The notes under the pieces were generated by a model, which was not told the origin of the DNA, ran no database searches, and saw nothing but the letters and a program-made list of their open reading frames with translations. Shown here one piece after another: positions 50,776 through 60,460 of a stretch of DNA of 64,000 bases (position 1 is its first letter; the number at the start of each line of letters is the position of its first letter). This DNA comes from B18-G4 sp032250805 (lineage in GTDB: Bacteria > Bacteroidota > Bacteroidia > Bacteroidales > B18-G4). The position numbers and the translations under genes are program-made. The stretch lies in contig JAVVEM010000016.1 of assembly GCA_032250805.1 (NCBI GenBank), positions 1 to 64,000 of the forward strand, written 5' to 3'.

Positions 50776-52413
50776 ATGCAGTATAAAGAAAGGAAGTACC
50801 GGTATTATCTTCCCATATTTTTTGCCCTCGTTTTACTGATCGGCATCTGGGGCGGCATCAAGCTGGCTCCGAAATCCGATGTTCATCACAGGATGTTTAC
50901 ACCGGCGGCAGAGCGTTATAATAAAGTTACCGACCTGATCAGCTACATTACCACCAACTATGTTGATTCTGTATCCAAAGAACAGCTTTCGGAAGATGCT
51001 ATCCTTGGCATACTCGAAAAACTTGATCCGCATAGCCAGTATTTCCCGGCCGAGATGCTCGCAGAGGTTAACGAAGAACTGATGGGCAATTTCGAGGGCA
51101 TCGGCATACAATTCAGGATCGAGCAGGATACCATTACAGTTATTCAGACCATTGCGGATGGTCCTTCAGAAAAAGTAGGATTACTTGCCGGCGACCGGAT
51201 TGTCATGGTGGGCGATAGCCTTATTGCCGGCGTGGGAATTAAAAATGAAGACGCCATAGGCATGCTCAAAGGCCCGAGGGGTACCGAAGTAGATATTAAA
51301 ATATTCAGAAGAGGCGTAAAAGGATTGCTGGATTTTATCATTATACGCGATATTATTCCTACCTATAGTGTTGACGTGGCCTATATGCCCGGCGATACGA
51401 TCGGGTACATCAAGGTGAGCAGGTTTTCGGCCACTACCTACGACGAATTCCTTACAGGCCTCAACATGCTTCTTGAAAAAGGCATGAAAAGCCTTATCCT
51501 CGATCTCAGGGGGAATACGGGCGGGTATTTGCAGGCTGCTACACGGATGGCCGATGAATTCCTCGAAGATGAAAAGCTCATTGTTTATACTGAAGGGAAC
51601 AACCGCCCCAGGAGCTATGCCTATGCCAGTCAAAAAGGACATTTTGAAGACCAGAAGCTCGTTGTACTGATCAATGAAGGGTCGGCATCGGCCAGTGAGA
51701 TCGTTGCAGGTGCAGTGCAGGATAACGACAGGGGAATGATCATTGGGCGGAGGTCGTTTGGCAAAGGATTGGTACAGGAACAATTAAACCTGCCCGACGG
51801 ATCTGCCGTAAGGCTTACCATTGCACGCTATTATACACCCACAGGCAGATGCATACAGCGTCCATACATGAATGGCAAGGACGATTATTATGAAGATTTC
51901 TATCAACGCTTTCATAATGGCGAAATACAAAGTGCCGATAGCATCCATTTCAACGATTCATTAAAATATACCACACCCGGTGGAAGAACCGTTTTCGGAG
52001 GCGGAGGGATCATGCCCGACATTTATGTGCCTTACGATGCCGATAACTATCCGGATTATTATAATCATTTGCTCGACAGGGGGATCATCTTTCGCTATGC
52101 CTTCCAATATACCGACACCCATCGGCAAAAGCTGAGCGATTATACCACCTTTGAAGATTTTGAAAAGTATTTTACTGTCAATAAGGGGATGTTCCTCGAT
52201 TTTATTGCTTATGCCGAAGAAAAAGGCATCGGCAGGGATGAAGCCGGTATCCACGAATCGGAGCAAAGGATCAAAACGCTTATCAGGGCCTATATTGCCC
52301 GTAATCTTTTTGATGATGATGGATTTTATCCGGTTTACCATGAAATAGATGAAACATTTCAGGTGGCGATGGACTATTTGGCAGGGAAAACGGTGAATCA
52401 GACAATCAATTAG
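50776..52413 (+). CDS. S41-family carboxyl-terminal processing protease (CtpA-like)
   Basis: 545 residues from the ATG at 50776. An N-terminal membrane anchor (YYLPIFFALVLLIGIWGG) places it in the periplasm. A PDZ domain (FEGIGIQFRIEQ to GPRGTEV, about 100-185) precedes the protease core, with the Ser of EGSASASEIVAG and the Lys of GRRSFGKGLVQEQ forming the Ser-Lys dyad. It would degrade or trim periplasmic proteins from the C-terminus. A further ~150-residue C-terminal helical region is typical of Bacteroidetes members. Confidence 0.93.
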   Translation: MQYKERKYRYYLPIFFALVLLIGIWGGIKLAPKSDVHHRMFTPAAERYNKVTDLISYITTNYVDSVSKEQLSEDAILGILEKLDPHSQYFPAEMLAEVNEELMGNFEGIGIQFRIEQDTITVIQTIADGPSEKVGLLAGDRIVMVGDSLIAGVGIKNEDAIGMLKGPRGTEVDIKIFRRGVKGLLDFIIIRDIIPTYSVDVAYMPGDTIGYIKVSRFSATTYDEFLTGLNMLLEKGMKSLILDLRGNTGGYLQAATRMADEFLEDEKLIVYTEGNNRPRSYAYASQKGHFEDQKLVVLINEGSASASEIVAGAVQDNDRGMIIGRRSFGKGLVQEQLNLPDGSAVRLTIARYYTPTGRCIQRPYMNGKDDYYEDFYQRFHNGEIQSADSIHFNDSLKYTTPGGRTVFGGGGIMPDIYVPYDADNYPDYYNHLLDRGIIFRYAFQYTDTHRQKLSDYTTFEDFEKYFTVNKGMFLDFIAYAEEKGIGRDEAGIHESEQRIKTLIRAYIARNLFDDDGFYPVYHEIDETFQVAMDYLAGKTVNQTIN

Positions 52414-52430
52414 CAGGGTTGTGATTTTCA

Positions 52431-52452
52431 GGTATCATTAAAAATGATTACC
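52431..52452. other. Imperfect inverted repeat between the protease and SOD genes
   Basis: GGTATCATT and AATGATTACC can pair with one bulged base around a short A-rich loop. Downstream bases are only moderately T-rich, so a terminator role for the protease gene is uncertain. Confidence 0.3.
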
Positions 52453-52490
52453 TTTACCTATTGCTATATTAACCCAAAAATCTAAAAAAC

Positions 52491-53066
52491 ATGTCTTTCA
52501 CATTGCCTGAACTACCGTATCCGAAAGATGCGCTGGAGCCTGTGATCTCAAAAAGAACGATCGAATTCCATTATGGAAAGCACCACCAGGCTTATGTCAA
52601 CAATTTAAATAACCTTATTCAGGGAACTGAATTTGAGAAAGCCAAGCTGGAGGAGATCATCCGAAAGGCCGACGGGGGCATTTTTAATAATGCCGCGCAG
52701 GTATGGAACCACACCTTTTACTGGAACTGCATGCGGCCCGGTGGCGGAGGTGAGCCGGGAGGCGAACTGGCCAAAGAGATCGATCAGTTTTTTGGCTCTT
52801 TCGAAAAGTTCAAAGAACAATTTTCAAAAGCTGCCGCTACCCTGTTCGGATCAGGATGGGCCTGGCTGATCAAAGATGCCTATGGCAACCTCGACATTAT
52901 CCAGACCAGCAATGCCGGTTGTCCGCTTCGCGACGGATTAACACCATTGCTGACCTGCGATGTATGGGAGCATGCCTATTACCTCGACAAGCAAAATGCA
53001 CGCCCTGCATATATCGAAGATTTCTGGAAGATCGTCGACTGGGATGCTGTAGAAGAGAGATTTTAG
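52491..53066 (+). CDS. Superoxide dismutase, Fe/Mn family
   Basis: 191 residues, full length for the family. The metal ligands are visible in KRTIEFHYGKHHQAYV, NHTFYWNCM and DVWEHAYYLD (Asp and His). GSGWAWLI and the QxxNAGCP-like segment fit the cambialistic/Fe type; the metal cannot be fixed from sequence. No signal peptide, so cytoplasmic. It is convergent with glmS, with only 2 bases between stops. Confidence 0.95.
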   Translation: MSFTLPELPYPKDALEPVISKRTIEFHYGKHHQAYVNNLNNLIQGTEFEKAKLEEIIRKADGGIFNNAAQVWNHTFYWNCMRPGGGGEPGGELAKEIDQFFGSFEKFKEQFSKAAATLFGSGWAWLIKDAYGNLDIIQTSNAGCPLRDGLTPLLTCDVWEHAYYLDKQNARPAYIEDFWKIVDWDAVEERF

Positions 53067-53068
53067 TT

Positions 53069-54904
53069 CTACTCCACCGTAACCGACTTTGCCAGGTTGC
53101 GGGGCTGGTCGACGTTGCATCCGCGCATTACGGCGATATGATAAGATAGGAGTTGCAATGGGATGGTGGCCAGCAATGGTGTGAGCAGATCTTCTGTATG
53201 GGGGATCTCGATCACGTAGTCGGCCAGGTCTCTGGCTGTGGTATCACCTTCGGTAACGATCGCAATAATCCTTCCTTTACGGGCTTTTACTTCCTGTATG
53301 TTCGTGATCACCTTTTCATAGGTCCCTGTGCTGGGAGCGATAAATACAACCGGCATTTCTTCATCGATCAGGGCAATGGGCCCGTGCTTCATTTCGGCTG
53401 CCGGATAGCCCTCGGCATGAATGTATGATATTTCCTTAAGCTTAAGTGCACCCTCAAGGGCAACCGGAAAATTATAGCCGCGGCCCAGATATAGGAAGTT
53501 GCGTGCATCCTTAAAAGTGTAGGCGATCTCTCTCACGTAATTATTTACCAGCAGCGCCTTTTCGATCTTCTCAGGGATCAGTTCCATGGCATGGAAATAC
53601 TGGTAATAGACCGACTGCGGGAGATGTCCTTTTTTTCTTGCGATCTGAAGAGCCAGTAGGGTGAGCACGGTAACCTGAGCGGTAAATGCTTTGGTTGATG
53701 CTACCCCGATCTCAGGACCGGCATGTGTATATACCCCGGCATGGGTTGCCCTTGCGATGGATGAACCCACCACATTGCAAATGCCCAGGATCAGCGCACC
53801 CCTTGATTTTGCCATCTCAATGGCTGCGAGGGTATCGGCAGTTTCGCCCGACTGTGAAATGGCAATGATCACGTCCTCTTCGCTGATGACCGGATTCCGG
53901 TAACGGAATTCGGAAGCATATTCAACCTCAACAGATATGCGCGCGATATCTTCGATAAGGTATTCGCCCACCAGGCCGGCGTGCCACGAGGTTCCGCAGG
54001 CCACAATGATGATACGGCGGGCATTCATGATCCTTTGCTCGTAATCGCTGATACCACCAAGCACTACTTCGCCGTTTGGCCTTAATCGTCCGCGAAAACT
54101 GTCGCGTATCGACCTGGGCTGCTCATAGATCTCCTTAAGCATGAAATGCTCGAAGCCACCTTTTTCTATGGCACTCAGGTTCATTTCAAGTTGTTCGATA
54201 TAGGGTGTTTTTTCCCTGTTCTTGATGGTTTTTATCTTAAACCCTCCGTCGCGACTTATAACCGCGATCTCTTCATCATTCAGATACGCTACCTTTTTGG
54301 TGTATTCGATGATGGGTGTCGCATCCGAGGCCAGGAAGAATTCGTTCGTGCCGATCCCCACAACAAGGGGCGATCCTTTGCGTGCAGCATATATGGTGTT
54401 ATTGTCGTCGCGCGAAATGATCACAATGGCGTAGGCACCAATTACCTGGCTCAAAGCAATCCGGATGGCTTCTTCAAGATTAACTTTTCCATTGCCAAGA
54501 ATATCTTCAACAAGTTGTATCAATACTTCGGTATCAGTTTCGCTGCTGAATGTATGACCACGGTTGATCAGCTCTTCGCGCAAAGTCTGATAGTTTTCAA
54601 TGATACCATTGTGGATGATGGCGAGTTTTTCTGACTGGGAATAATGCGGATGTGCATTTGAATCGTTTGGTTCGCCGTGGGTTGCCCAGCGTGTGTGCGC
54701 CATTCCGAGCGTACCTTTTATGTCCTTTCCTTTTACAAAATGTTCAAGGTCGGCTACTTTGCCACGACACTTGTACACATTCAGGTTTCCGTTAAGCAAT
54801 GCAACACCTGCACTGTCGTAACCTCTGTATTCGAGCCTTCTCAGGCCTTTAATAAGGATTGGATATGCTTCTCTGGGACCTATATAACCAACAATTCCAC
54901 ACAT
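53069..54904 (-). CDS. glmS: Glutamine--fructose-6-phosphate aminotransferase (isomerising)
   Basis: 611 residues. The N-terminal class II glutaminase begins MCGIVGYIG (Cys2 nucleophile after Met removal); the C-terminal half has two SIS domains (CGTSWHAGLVGEYL, SQSGETADTLAA, EGYPAAEMKHGPIALI) and ends LAKSVTVE as the family does. It makes glucosamine-6-phosphate for peptidoglycan and lipopolysaccharide. A -7 element sits 28 bases ahead of the ATG, 87 bases after the DUF4270 gene. Confidence 0.96.
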   Translation of the reverse strand: MCGIVGYIGPREAYPILIKGLRRLEYRGYDSAGVALLNGNLNVYKCRGKVADLEHFVKGKDIKGTLGMAHTRWATHGEPNDSNAHPHYSQSEKLAIIHNGIIENYQTLREELINRGHTFSSETDTEVLIQLVEDILGNGKVNLEEAIRIALSQVIGAYAIVIISRDDNNTIYAARKGSPLVVGIGTNEFFLASDATPIIEYTKKVAYLNDEEIAVISRDGGFKIKTIKNREKTPYIEQLEMNLSAIEKGGFEHFMLKEIYEQPRSIRDSFRGRLRPNGEVVLGGISDYEQRIMNARRIIIVACGTSWHAGLVGEYLIEDIARISVEVEYASEFRYRNPVISEEDVIIAISQSGETADTLAAIEMAKSRGALILGICNVVGSSIARATHAGVYTHAGPEIGVASTKAFTAQVTVLTLLALQIARKKGHLPQSVYYQYFHAMELIPEKIEKALLVNNYVREIAYTFKDARNFLYLGRGYNFPVALEGALKLKEISYIHAEGYPAAEMKHGPIALIDEEMPVVFIAPSTGTYEKVITNIQEVKARKGRIIAIVTEGDTTARDLADYVIEIPHTEDLLTPLLATIPLQLLSYHIAVMRGCNVDQPRNLAKSVTVE

Positions 54905-54932
54905 GCTGCTTCGGATTTTGCTATTTCGTCTG

Positions 54933-54940
54933 CAAAGATA
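54933..54940 (-). promoter_or_regulatory. Bacteroidetes -7 promoter element for glmS
   Basis: Minus-strand TATCTTTG, a perfect TAnnTTTG match 28 bases upstream of the glmS ATG. No ribozyme-like fold could be judged in the very short leader. Confidence 0.5.
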
Positions 54941-54991
54941 AGGAGTTTATCGTTCAGTGTAATATTTGCAGAAGGTGTTAGTTTTTCACGC

Positions 54992-56344
54992 TTAATTAAC
55001 CTTTGTGTAGATAAGCTCCAATACCATTTTGTTTTCAGCATTGAAGGCCTCATCGGGTCCGTGTAATATCAGACGGTTGGCGCGGAATGAACTTCCCGAA
55101 ATTAGCAGGATCAAAGGTGAATTCGGGCTGCTTCCATTGAGTACTTGCTGTACGTGGCGCGAAATACGGAAAAAATATCTTGTTTCAGCATCATTAAGGG
55201 CTCCGCCGTAATAAGAGGATGATTCGGAGGCATCGGGCAACAATATGTAATCCCCTTCCTCATCAATTTTTGCCAGTGCCAGTTGCGGAGGCGGTGCCAG
55301 CTTGCTGCCATCGTCATAAACGTTAAGGATGAGCCTGGCTTCATTAATGACAACCTCCTGACCGGTAAAAAATTCCTGTAAGTCGGGCAATCGGATCTGG
55401 GCTTTTACTCCTCCCATTGCCTGCAGGTATATTAATTTTTGCCCCATGGCAGTATCCTTGTCGATGATCTGTGCCCGCAGGTCTGCTGAGGCATCAAGAT
55501 AATCATTGTGGTTAAAAGCTGTAAAACGTGCACAATTCTTATTGCTGAGAAAAGTGAACGACAATGTATCCTGGGGCGAACCTACCCGGTAGTACATTGT
55601 AAGGGCCGTAAGCGACGAAAACATATCGAACAACATGATGCCGCCATCAGCGGCCGCCTGGTCGGAGGTGATCCGCATGCCTTTCATAAATTCGAGCCAG
55701 CTTTCATTGTCTTCAAAAACACTTGTTTCGGCATTTAATATTTTGAGGGCAAATTCTTCGGCAAGCTGTATCCTTAACTGAGGGGGCTGCATGTTTCCGC
55801 CAACACTTACACTATCGGCAGGTTTTGGCACAAAAGTCATGGTGCCTATTTCAATACCAAGATCAGCCACCGTTTGATTAGAATAATATGTGGTGTCAGG
55901 GTCAAGGTCATCGGCCAGCTCATATATCCTTATGGTCTGGCCCGACATGGAATCGCCGTAAAAATTGCTGTATTGCAGTGAAAGTACGAGCGAATCAAGG
56001 ATGGGCTCTGTCCCAAAGTTCTGACCGTTTTCAGAAAGCCTGAATTGGGTATATATTTCTGCATTTGTTATGCCGAAAACCGGATCCATCATACTGCCAA
56101 GCGAAGCTGTTTGCACGGCATTTACATCGGTGCGGACAGAATCTTCGCGAAGGGAGTGTGAAAACAGGCCTGTACTTTCGTCAAACAACACAGAAAGCTC
56201 AGCTGATGCTGGTTGCAAACCAAGGCCAACCTGGTCGGGCTTCTTGTTACAGGCACTGAAGGAAACGCTTAATAAAAGGAGGATGTAAAATACCACCCGG
56301 TAATTCGTTCGTTGTTTCAATGTAGGGCAATTAATATTTTTCAA
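54992..56344 (-). CDS. DUF4270 lipoprotein
   Basis: 450 residues with a lipoprotein signal (lipobox SVSFSAC, Cys about residue 32). The mature part is mostly beta, with PDQVGLGLQPASAEL, DPVFGITNAEIYTQFRL and a C-terminal GPDEAFNAENKMVLELIYT, the pattern of DUF4270. Function is not known; it is probably surface or periplasmic. Genes of this family are typically found next to a short glycogen-synthase-like gene, as here (21 bases upstream). Confidence 0.85.
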   Translation of the reverse strand: MKNINCPTLKQRTNYRVVFYILLLLSVSFSACNKKPDQVGLGLQPASAELSVLFDESTGLFSHSLREDSVRTDVNAVQTASLGSMMDPVFGITNAEIYTQFRLSENGQNFGTEPILDSLVLSLQYSNFYGDSMSGQTIRIYELADDLDPDTTYYSNQTVADLGIEIGTMTFVPKPADSVSVGGNMQPPQLRIQLAEEFALKILNAETSVFEDNESWLEFMKGMRITSDQAAADGGIMLFDMFSSLTALTMYYRVGSPQDTLSFTFLSNKNCARFTAFNHNDYLDASADLRAQIIDKDTAMGQKLIYLQAMGGVKAQIRLPDLQEFFTGQEVVINEARLILNVYDDGSKLAPPPQLALAKIDEEGDYILLPDASESSSYYGGALNDAETRYFFRISRHVQQVLNGSSPNSPLILLISGSSFRANRLILHGPDEAFNAENKMVLELIYTKVN

Positions 56345-56365
56345 ATTGATTTAATGCAGCCTTAA

Positions 56366-57175
56366 TTAAGCCTCAAGAACCTGATCATAAAAGTCGGCAT
56401 ATGTGTCAATGTACGACTCTTCATCCTGATATTCAAGTATGGGTTTCTTGATGGTTTTTAAGTGTTTTGCGATTTCCGGATTAATCTTCTCGCTACCGAT
56501 AATGATCGCATCCGAATACTCAATCGCAGCTTTCATGATGCTAACGTAATCGGGGGTTTTATAGTGTGCAAGATCTTTATTTGTGATCCCTTCAATTTTC
56601 ATCTTTTCAGCCAGACCGGTGCTCATGGCTTCATTAAAGTCGTCGTCGTAGACCGACAATATCATTTTTGCATCGGTAAATAACGGGTTAACCTTATAGG
56701 CTTTTTTCAGATATACCGGGAGCAATGAGGTAAACCAGCCGTGACAATGAACAATATCGGGGCCCCAGCCAAGTTTCTTGACAGTTTCCAGCACTCCTCT
56801 GGCAAAGAATATGGAACGCTCATCATTATCCTCAAAATATTTTCCTTTTTTATCTTTCAGGGTATATTTCCGTTGGAAATAATCTTCATTGTCGATGAAA
56901 TATATTTGCATCCTGGCTTGCTGGATAGAAGCAACTTTAATGATCAGCGGATGATCTGTATCATCAATGATGAGGTTCATGCCCGAGAGCCTGATCACCT
57001 CATGCAACTGGTTTCTGCGCTCATTGATATTGCCATAACGTGGCATAAAAGTCCTGATCTCTTTGCCTTTTTCCTGAATGCCCTGTGGCAAATATCTGCC
57101 GATTTTTGACATTGGGCTCTCCGGAAGGTAGGGAAGGATTTCCTGGGTCACAAATAATACCCTTGTTTTTTCCAT
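56366..57175 (-). CDS. Glycogen/starch synthase-like protein, N-terminal catalytic domain only
   Basis: 269 residues covering only the GT5 N-terminal domain (RVLFVTQEILPYLPESPMSKIG, ADIVHCHGWFTSLLP-like segment). The usual KxGGLADV loop is altered, and the C-terminal nucleotide-sugar-binding half is absent. Such short versions are common in Bacteroidetes; whether they synthesise glycogen is unclear. It begins an apparent operon with DUF4270 and glmS, under a promoter with both -33 and -7 elements. Confidence 0.8.
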   Translation of the reverse strand: MEKTRVLFVTQEILPYLPESPMSKIGRYLPQGIQEKGKEIRTFMPRYGNINERRNQLHEVIRLSGMNLIIDDTDHPLIIKVASIQQARMQIYFIDNEDYFQRKYTLKDKKGKYFEDNDERSIFFARGVLETVKKLGWGPDIVHCHGWFTSLLPVYLKKAYKVNPLFTDAKMILSVYDDDFNEAMSTGLAEKMKIEGITNKDLAHYKTPDYVSIMKAAIEYSDAIIIGSEKINPEIAKHLKTIKKPILEYQDEESYIDTYADFYDQVLEA

Positions 57176-57204
57176 AATAGTAAATGTTGACGACTAAGAA
57201 CTTG

Positions 57205-57235
57205 CAAAAGTATGAAAAATAAGGCAGATATTCAA
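57205..57235 (-). promoter_or_regulatory. Promoter of the glycogen-synthase-like / DUF4270 operon
   Basis: On the minus strand TTG (57233-57235), 20 bases, then TACTTTTG (57205-57212), matching the -33/-7 Bacteroidetes pattern. The start codon is 29 bases further on. Confidence 0.55.
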
Positions 57236-57327
57236 TATAGTTCTGCTAATAGTCAACGAATTACTATATTCATCCCTCAAACTGCGGTAGATCATATCTC
57301 TGAATAGCTGCCGGACAGGCACAAAAA

Positions 57328-58767
57328 TTATTGTTGAACAGGATCTGTTGTGGCGAGCGTCTGATGCACATAAAAGCTGGTTTTTCCTGCAGCGACATCA
57401 AGTTCGATTGTGTGTTTTTGAATACTGTTCTTATTTGAAACTTCCAGTTCGGCCTGGTGTTTCCCCCGGGGCAGGTGTAGCCGGGTATAGGAAATGGAAT
57501 AGGGCAGTGTTTGCCAGTTACGGGTATCGGCTTTTTCGGTAAAGGCGTTGATCAGGGTGATGGCGGCAGGGGCAATGTCGCCGGCATCAAGCTTATTTTC
57601 TTTTGAACTTTTGGCGGTGGCTTCACGCACCGCAATTTCCATGGCCTTTTTTGTGGCCAGCCTCAGCAGGCTGTTTCCCAGCTCGCGAAGCATCCGGTCG
57701 CGAAGGGTTTTAAAAGCGATATTGTTCATATTCTGTGCCAGTTCAAAGGAATATTCCCTGCTGTTCACTTTTATTAAGGCCTGCCTGTAAACAGGCCGGC
57801 GCTCAAGGTATTTTGGAAAAGCAACGCGGACGATGTTCAGGTTACGCAGCTGCGATTGCTCCTCTTTCGGCCTGTCGCCAATATAAAAGGGAAAGGTTAA
57901 GCCGTATTCTTCGTTTGTATATGTAATAAAGCCGGCATCGCCGGGAACTGCAACAAAGGTAATGCCCCATTCGCTTTTTACCGGGCCGAAACCATTTTGC
58001 CAGAACACCACCACATCACCTCCTTTTTGTTCCTGGTGTTGATAGTTTATGCCAAATTTTTTCTCGTATACTTCAACTTGGTCATGAAATCCGGTAAGGT
58101 AAGCTGTTCGGAGCAGATCATGCCTGAGCTGGCCGGGTGCTTCTACCCCAAAGTTTTCGCTGTAAATGCTTTCATACACTTCGAGGGCATTTCTGTATGC
58201 GATAAAGGCATTGTTGTAATCGCCTTCGGCATCATAGATCAAACCAATCATAATATGTGCAAAAGCATCGTCGGAATAGCGGTTTTTCTTTTCCTTGTAT
58301 TTGCTGTTAAGTTGCTGCAATTTTATGATGATCCGCCTGGCCTCAACGATAGCATCCTCGTGATTGCCGAGCTGCAGATAGTTCAGTGCCTTGAAATAGT
58401 TCACCATCACTTTTTCAAAATCCTCGGCCTGGTATGGTTTAATGCCGGGATTTGAGATCAGCGATAGTGCTTCATAGCCCAATTGCCGGTGATAATCTTC
58501 AATGAGCAGGTCGGCGGTTTCAAATTCGGCATTGCTTGTTTCGGCATCGCCCAGCATCCAGTACACCCAGCCCCGGTTCATGTGGTACAACAGCTTGTTT
58601 TTGCCATTTTTCAGCTTTTCATCCCTGTCGATCAACTCCCGGGCTTTTTCTATCTCGCCGCTCGTTACATACGACTGGAATTTCCGGGTTTTCTTGTAAT
58701 AGGTTGCACAACCCCCCCAAAATATCAGCGGTAACAGCATAAGTAATATGATACGCTTTGCTTTCAT
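57328..58767 (-). CDS. TPR-containing lipoprotein (COG3014-like)
   Basis: 479 residues with a lipoprotein signal (LIFWGGC). The N-terminal half has TPR-like helices (LLYHMNRGWVYWMLGD, NYFKALNYLQLGNHEDAIVEARR, AFAHIMIGLIYDAEGDYNNAFIAYRNALE); the C-terminal half is a beta-rich domain ending in repeated strands. It resembles the COG3014 lipoprotein often encoded beside LpoB. It is probably an envelope assembly or peptidoglycan-related factor; the exact role is unknown. The LpoB-like gene lies 47 bases upstream. Confidence 0.8.
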   Translation of the reverse strand: MKAKRIILLMLLPLIFWGGCATYYKKTRKFQSYVTSGEIEKARELIDRDEKLKNGKNKLLYHMNRGWVYWMLGDAETSNAEFETADLLIEDYHRQLGYEALSLISNPGIKPYQAEDFEKVMVNYFKALNYLQLGNHEDAIVEARRIIIKLQQLNSKYKEKKNRYSDDAFAHIMIGLIYDAEGDYNNAFIAYRNALEVYESIYSENFGVEAPGQLRHDLLRTAYLTGFHDQVEVYEKKFGINYQHQEQKGGDVVVFWQNGFGPVKSEWGITFVAVPGDAGFITYTNEEYGLTFPFYIGDRPKEEQSQLRNLNIVRVAFPKYLERRPVYRQALIKVNSREYSFELAQNMNNIAFKTLRDRMLRELGNSLLRLATKKAMEIAVREATAKSSKENKLDAGDIAPAAITLINAFTEKADTRNWQTLPYSISYTRLHLPRGKHQAELEVSNKNSIQKHTIELDVAAGKTSFYVHQTLATTDPVQQ

Positions 58768-58814
58768 AAAATGAAAACATCAACATCCCCTTATCGGCTT
58801 AGGGCAGAGGGAAC

Positions 58815-59405
58815 CTAATTACGGATGTATTTTTTGATTTTTTTATCACCGATCCAAACAATCTCATTGGTTTCGATGTCGGTGAGTTCAAGGTTTACCT
58901 GGTAAAAGTTTACGGTTTCTTTTCCTTCCGTGTCGACAATACTATTGATCGAGCCCTGAAGCATAAAATCGGCGCCAATTTCACGGCCCCACGATTTCAT
59001 GGTTTCAGCTGAAGAAAAATCCTGCTGATCGGCCCTTTCGCGGCGGAGGTCCTCTCTTTTTTCTCCGCCCTGCACCAGTCTTACCTGACCTGAATTGATA
59101 AATGCCCGCTCAAGATCCTTAATAAAAGTTTCTGCATCAATGTGTTCATGACTTTTGTTTTTCACAAATCCACAGATCACCACAGGCTTATTTCCTGCGT
59201 TCTTTTCGCGGAAATTTCCGAGCCAGGGCTCTGAAAGCGACTGGCTGATCATGGCTTCGGCGCTCAGCCGTGAATCGGTATCATTCCATCTTCCGCTCAG
59301 GTCGATCTGCTCGTCGGGCGAAACACGGGTAACTTTTTTTGAGCTGCATGCTCCCAGCATCAGGGCCAGGATAAGGGCAAAGGATATAAAAACAGTCTTT
59401 TTCAT
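58815..59405 (-). CDS. LpoB-like lipoprotein (penicillin-binding protein activator family)
   Basis: 196 residues with a lipoprotein signal (LMLGAC). The mature domain includes SGRWNDTDSRLSAEAMI, PVVICGFVKNKSHEHIDAETF and GADFMLQGSINSI, the LpoB/FlgT-like fold. In Escherichia coli LpoB activates PBP1B from the outer membrane; the activity here is inferred from family and from the adjacent COG3014-like gene. The C-terminus ends IVWIGDKKIKKYIRN. Confidence 0.85.
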   Translation of the reverse strand: MKKTVFISFALILALMLGACSSKKVTRVSPDEQIDLSGRWNDTDSRLSAEAMISQSLSEPWLGNFREKNAGNKPVVICGFVKNKSHEHIDAETFIKDLERAFINSGQVRLVQGGEKREDLRRERADQQDFSSAETMKSWGREIGADFMLQGSINSIVDTEGKETVNFYQVNLELTDIETNEIVWIGDKKIKKYIRN

Positions 59406-59548
59406 GAGATTGATCTTAAATTTTAATGCAATATTAAGATAATTTAACTGAATTGATCATGCAATTCCGGTGCCAAAAATTCATTGCCCCGGCATTGATG
59501 CCTGTGATTTTGAAACTGACTAAGATCTTCCGGGCATGCCCTGACTTA

Positions 59549-60460
59549 TCATCCCCTGTAAAAAAGAGCCTTAATAATAAGACTGGCCATTTTGGGATTT
59601 TCTTTCAGGCGGCGGGTTGAATAGGCAAACCACTGCGAGCCATAGGGAACATAAATACGCATGCGGTGTCCTTTTTCAACGATCGATTGCCGAAGCTCGG
59701 GCGTTACTCCGTAGAGCATCTGAAATTCGTACATGTTCCGGGGAACATTGTATTTCCCGATCAGCTCATAGGCACCTTCAATAATGGGCTTGTCGTGGGT
59801 GGCAATAGCAACGTACATTTTTTTGCTGAACATATACTCGATATCCTGAAGAAAATGTTCATTTATCGTTGCATATTTTTTATAGGCAATTTCGGCCGGT
59901 TCAACATATATGCCTTTGCAAAGCCTGTAGTTGATGGGGGTTTCCTTAGAGTGCTGGCTCTCGAGCGTCTTAATGTCGCTGAGTGTTCGCTTAAGATATG
60001 CCTGGAATACGAGCCCTACATTTTCGGGAAATTCTGCTTTTAATCTTCTGAATAACCTGAGCTCCTTATCAACACATTGTGAATCCTCCATATCGACCCT
60101 TACAAAGTTGCCATATTCCGCAGCAAGCTTAACAACCTCCCTGATATTTTTATAGCAAATCTCTTCATCAAGCAATAATCCAAACATGGTAGGCTTGAGC
60201 GAATAGTTACCGTCGAGGTTTTCTTTTTCGAATGTATTGATGATATGCAGGTATTCATTTTTATTTTCTTCGGCCTGGCTGAGGTCGGTAATGAATTCGC
60301 CCAGAAGGTCGATCGTAACCATGATGCCTTCGTCGTTGAATTTACGCGACTCCCTGATCGCATCTTCAATGGTTTTGCCTGCAATGTATCGTTTTGAGAA
60401 TAGCCAGATAAAGCTTTTTGGGAAGTAGGGCAGAATTGCCGCAATGAATTTATTGAACAT
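59549..60460 (-). CDS. Proline dehydrogenase family protein
   Basis: 303 residues forming a single TIM-barrel, without the P5C dehydrogenase half of PutA. Landmarks are YRLCKGIYVEP, VAIATHDKPII, EFQMLYGV and RIYVPYGSQWFAYSTRRLKEN, where Arg-Arg-x-x-Glu binds the proline carboxylate. It oxidises proline to pyrroline-5-carboxylate with FAD, feeding electrons to quinone. It is flanked by 143 bases on the downstream side and a 353-base gap upstream. Confidence 0.9.
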   Translation of the reverse strand: MFNKFIAAILPYFPKSFIWLFSKRYIAGKTIEDAIRESRKFNDEGIMVTIDLLGEFITDLSQAEENKNEYLHIINTFEKENLDGNYSLKPTMFGLLLDEEICYKNIREVVKLAAEYGNFVRVDMEDSQCVDKELRLFRRLKAEFPENVGLVFQAYLKRTLSDIKTLESQHSKETPINYRLCKGIYVEPAEIAYKKYATINEHFLQDIEYMFSKKMYVAIATHDKPIIEGAYELIGKYNVPRNMYEFQMLYGVTPELRQSIVEKGHRMRIYVPYGSQWFAYSTRRLKENPKMASLIIKALFYRG

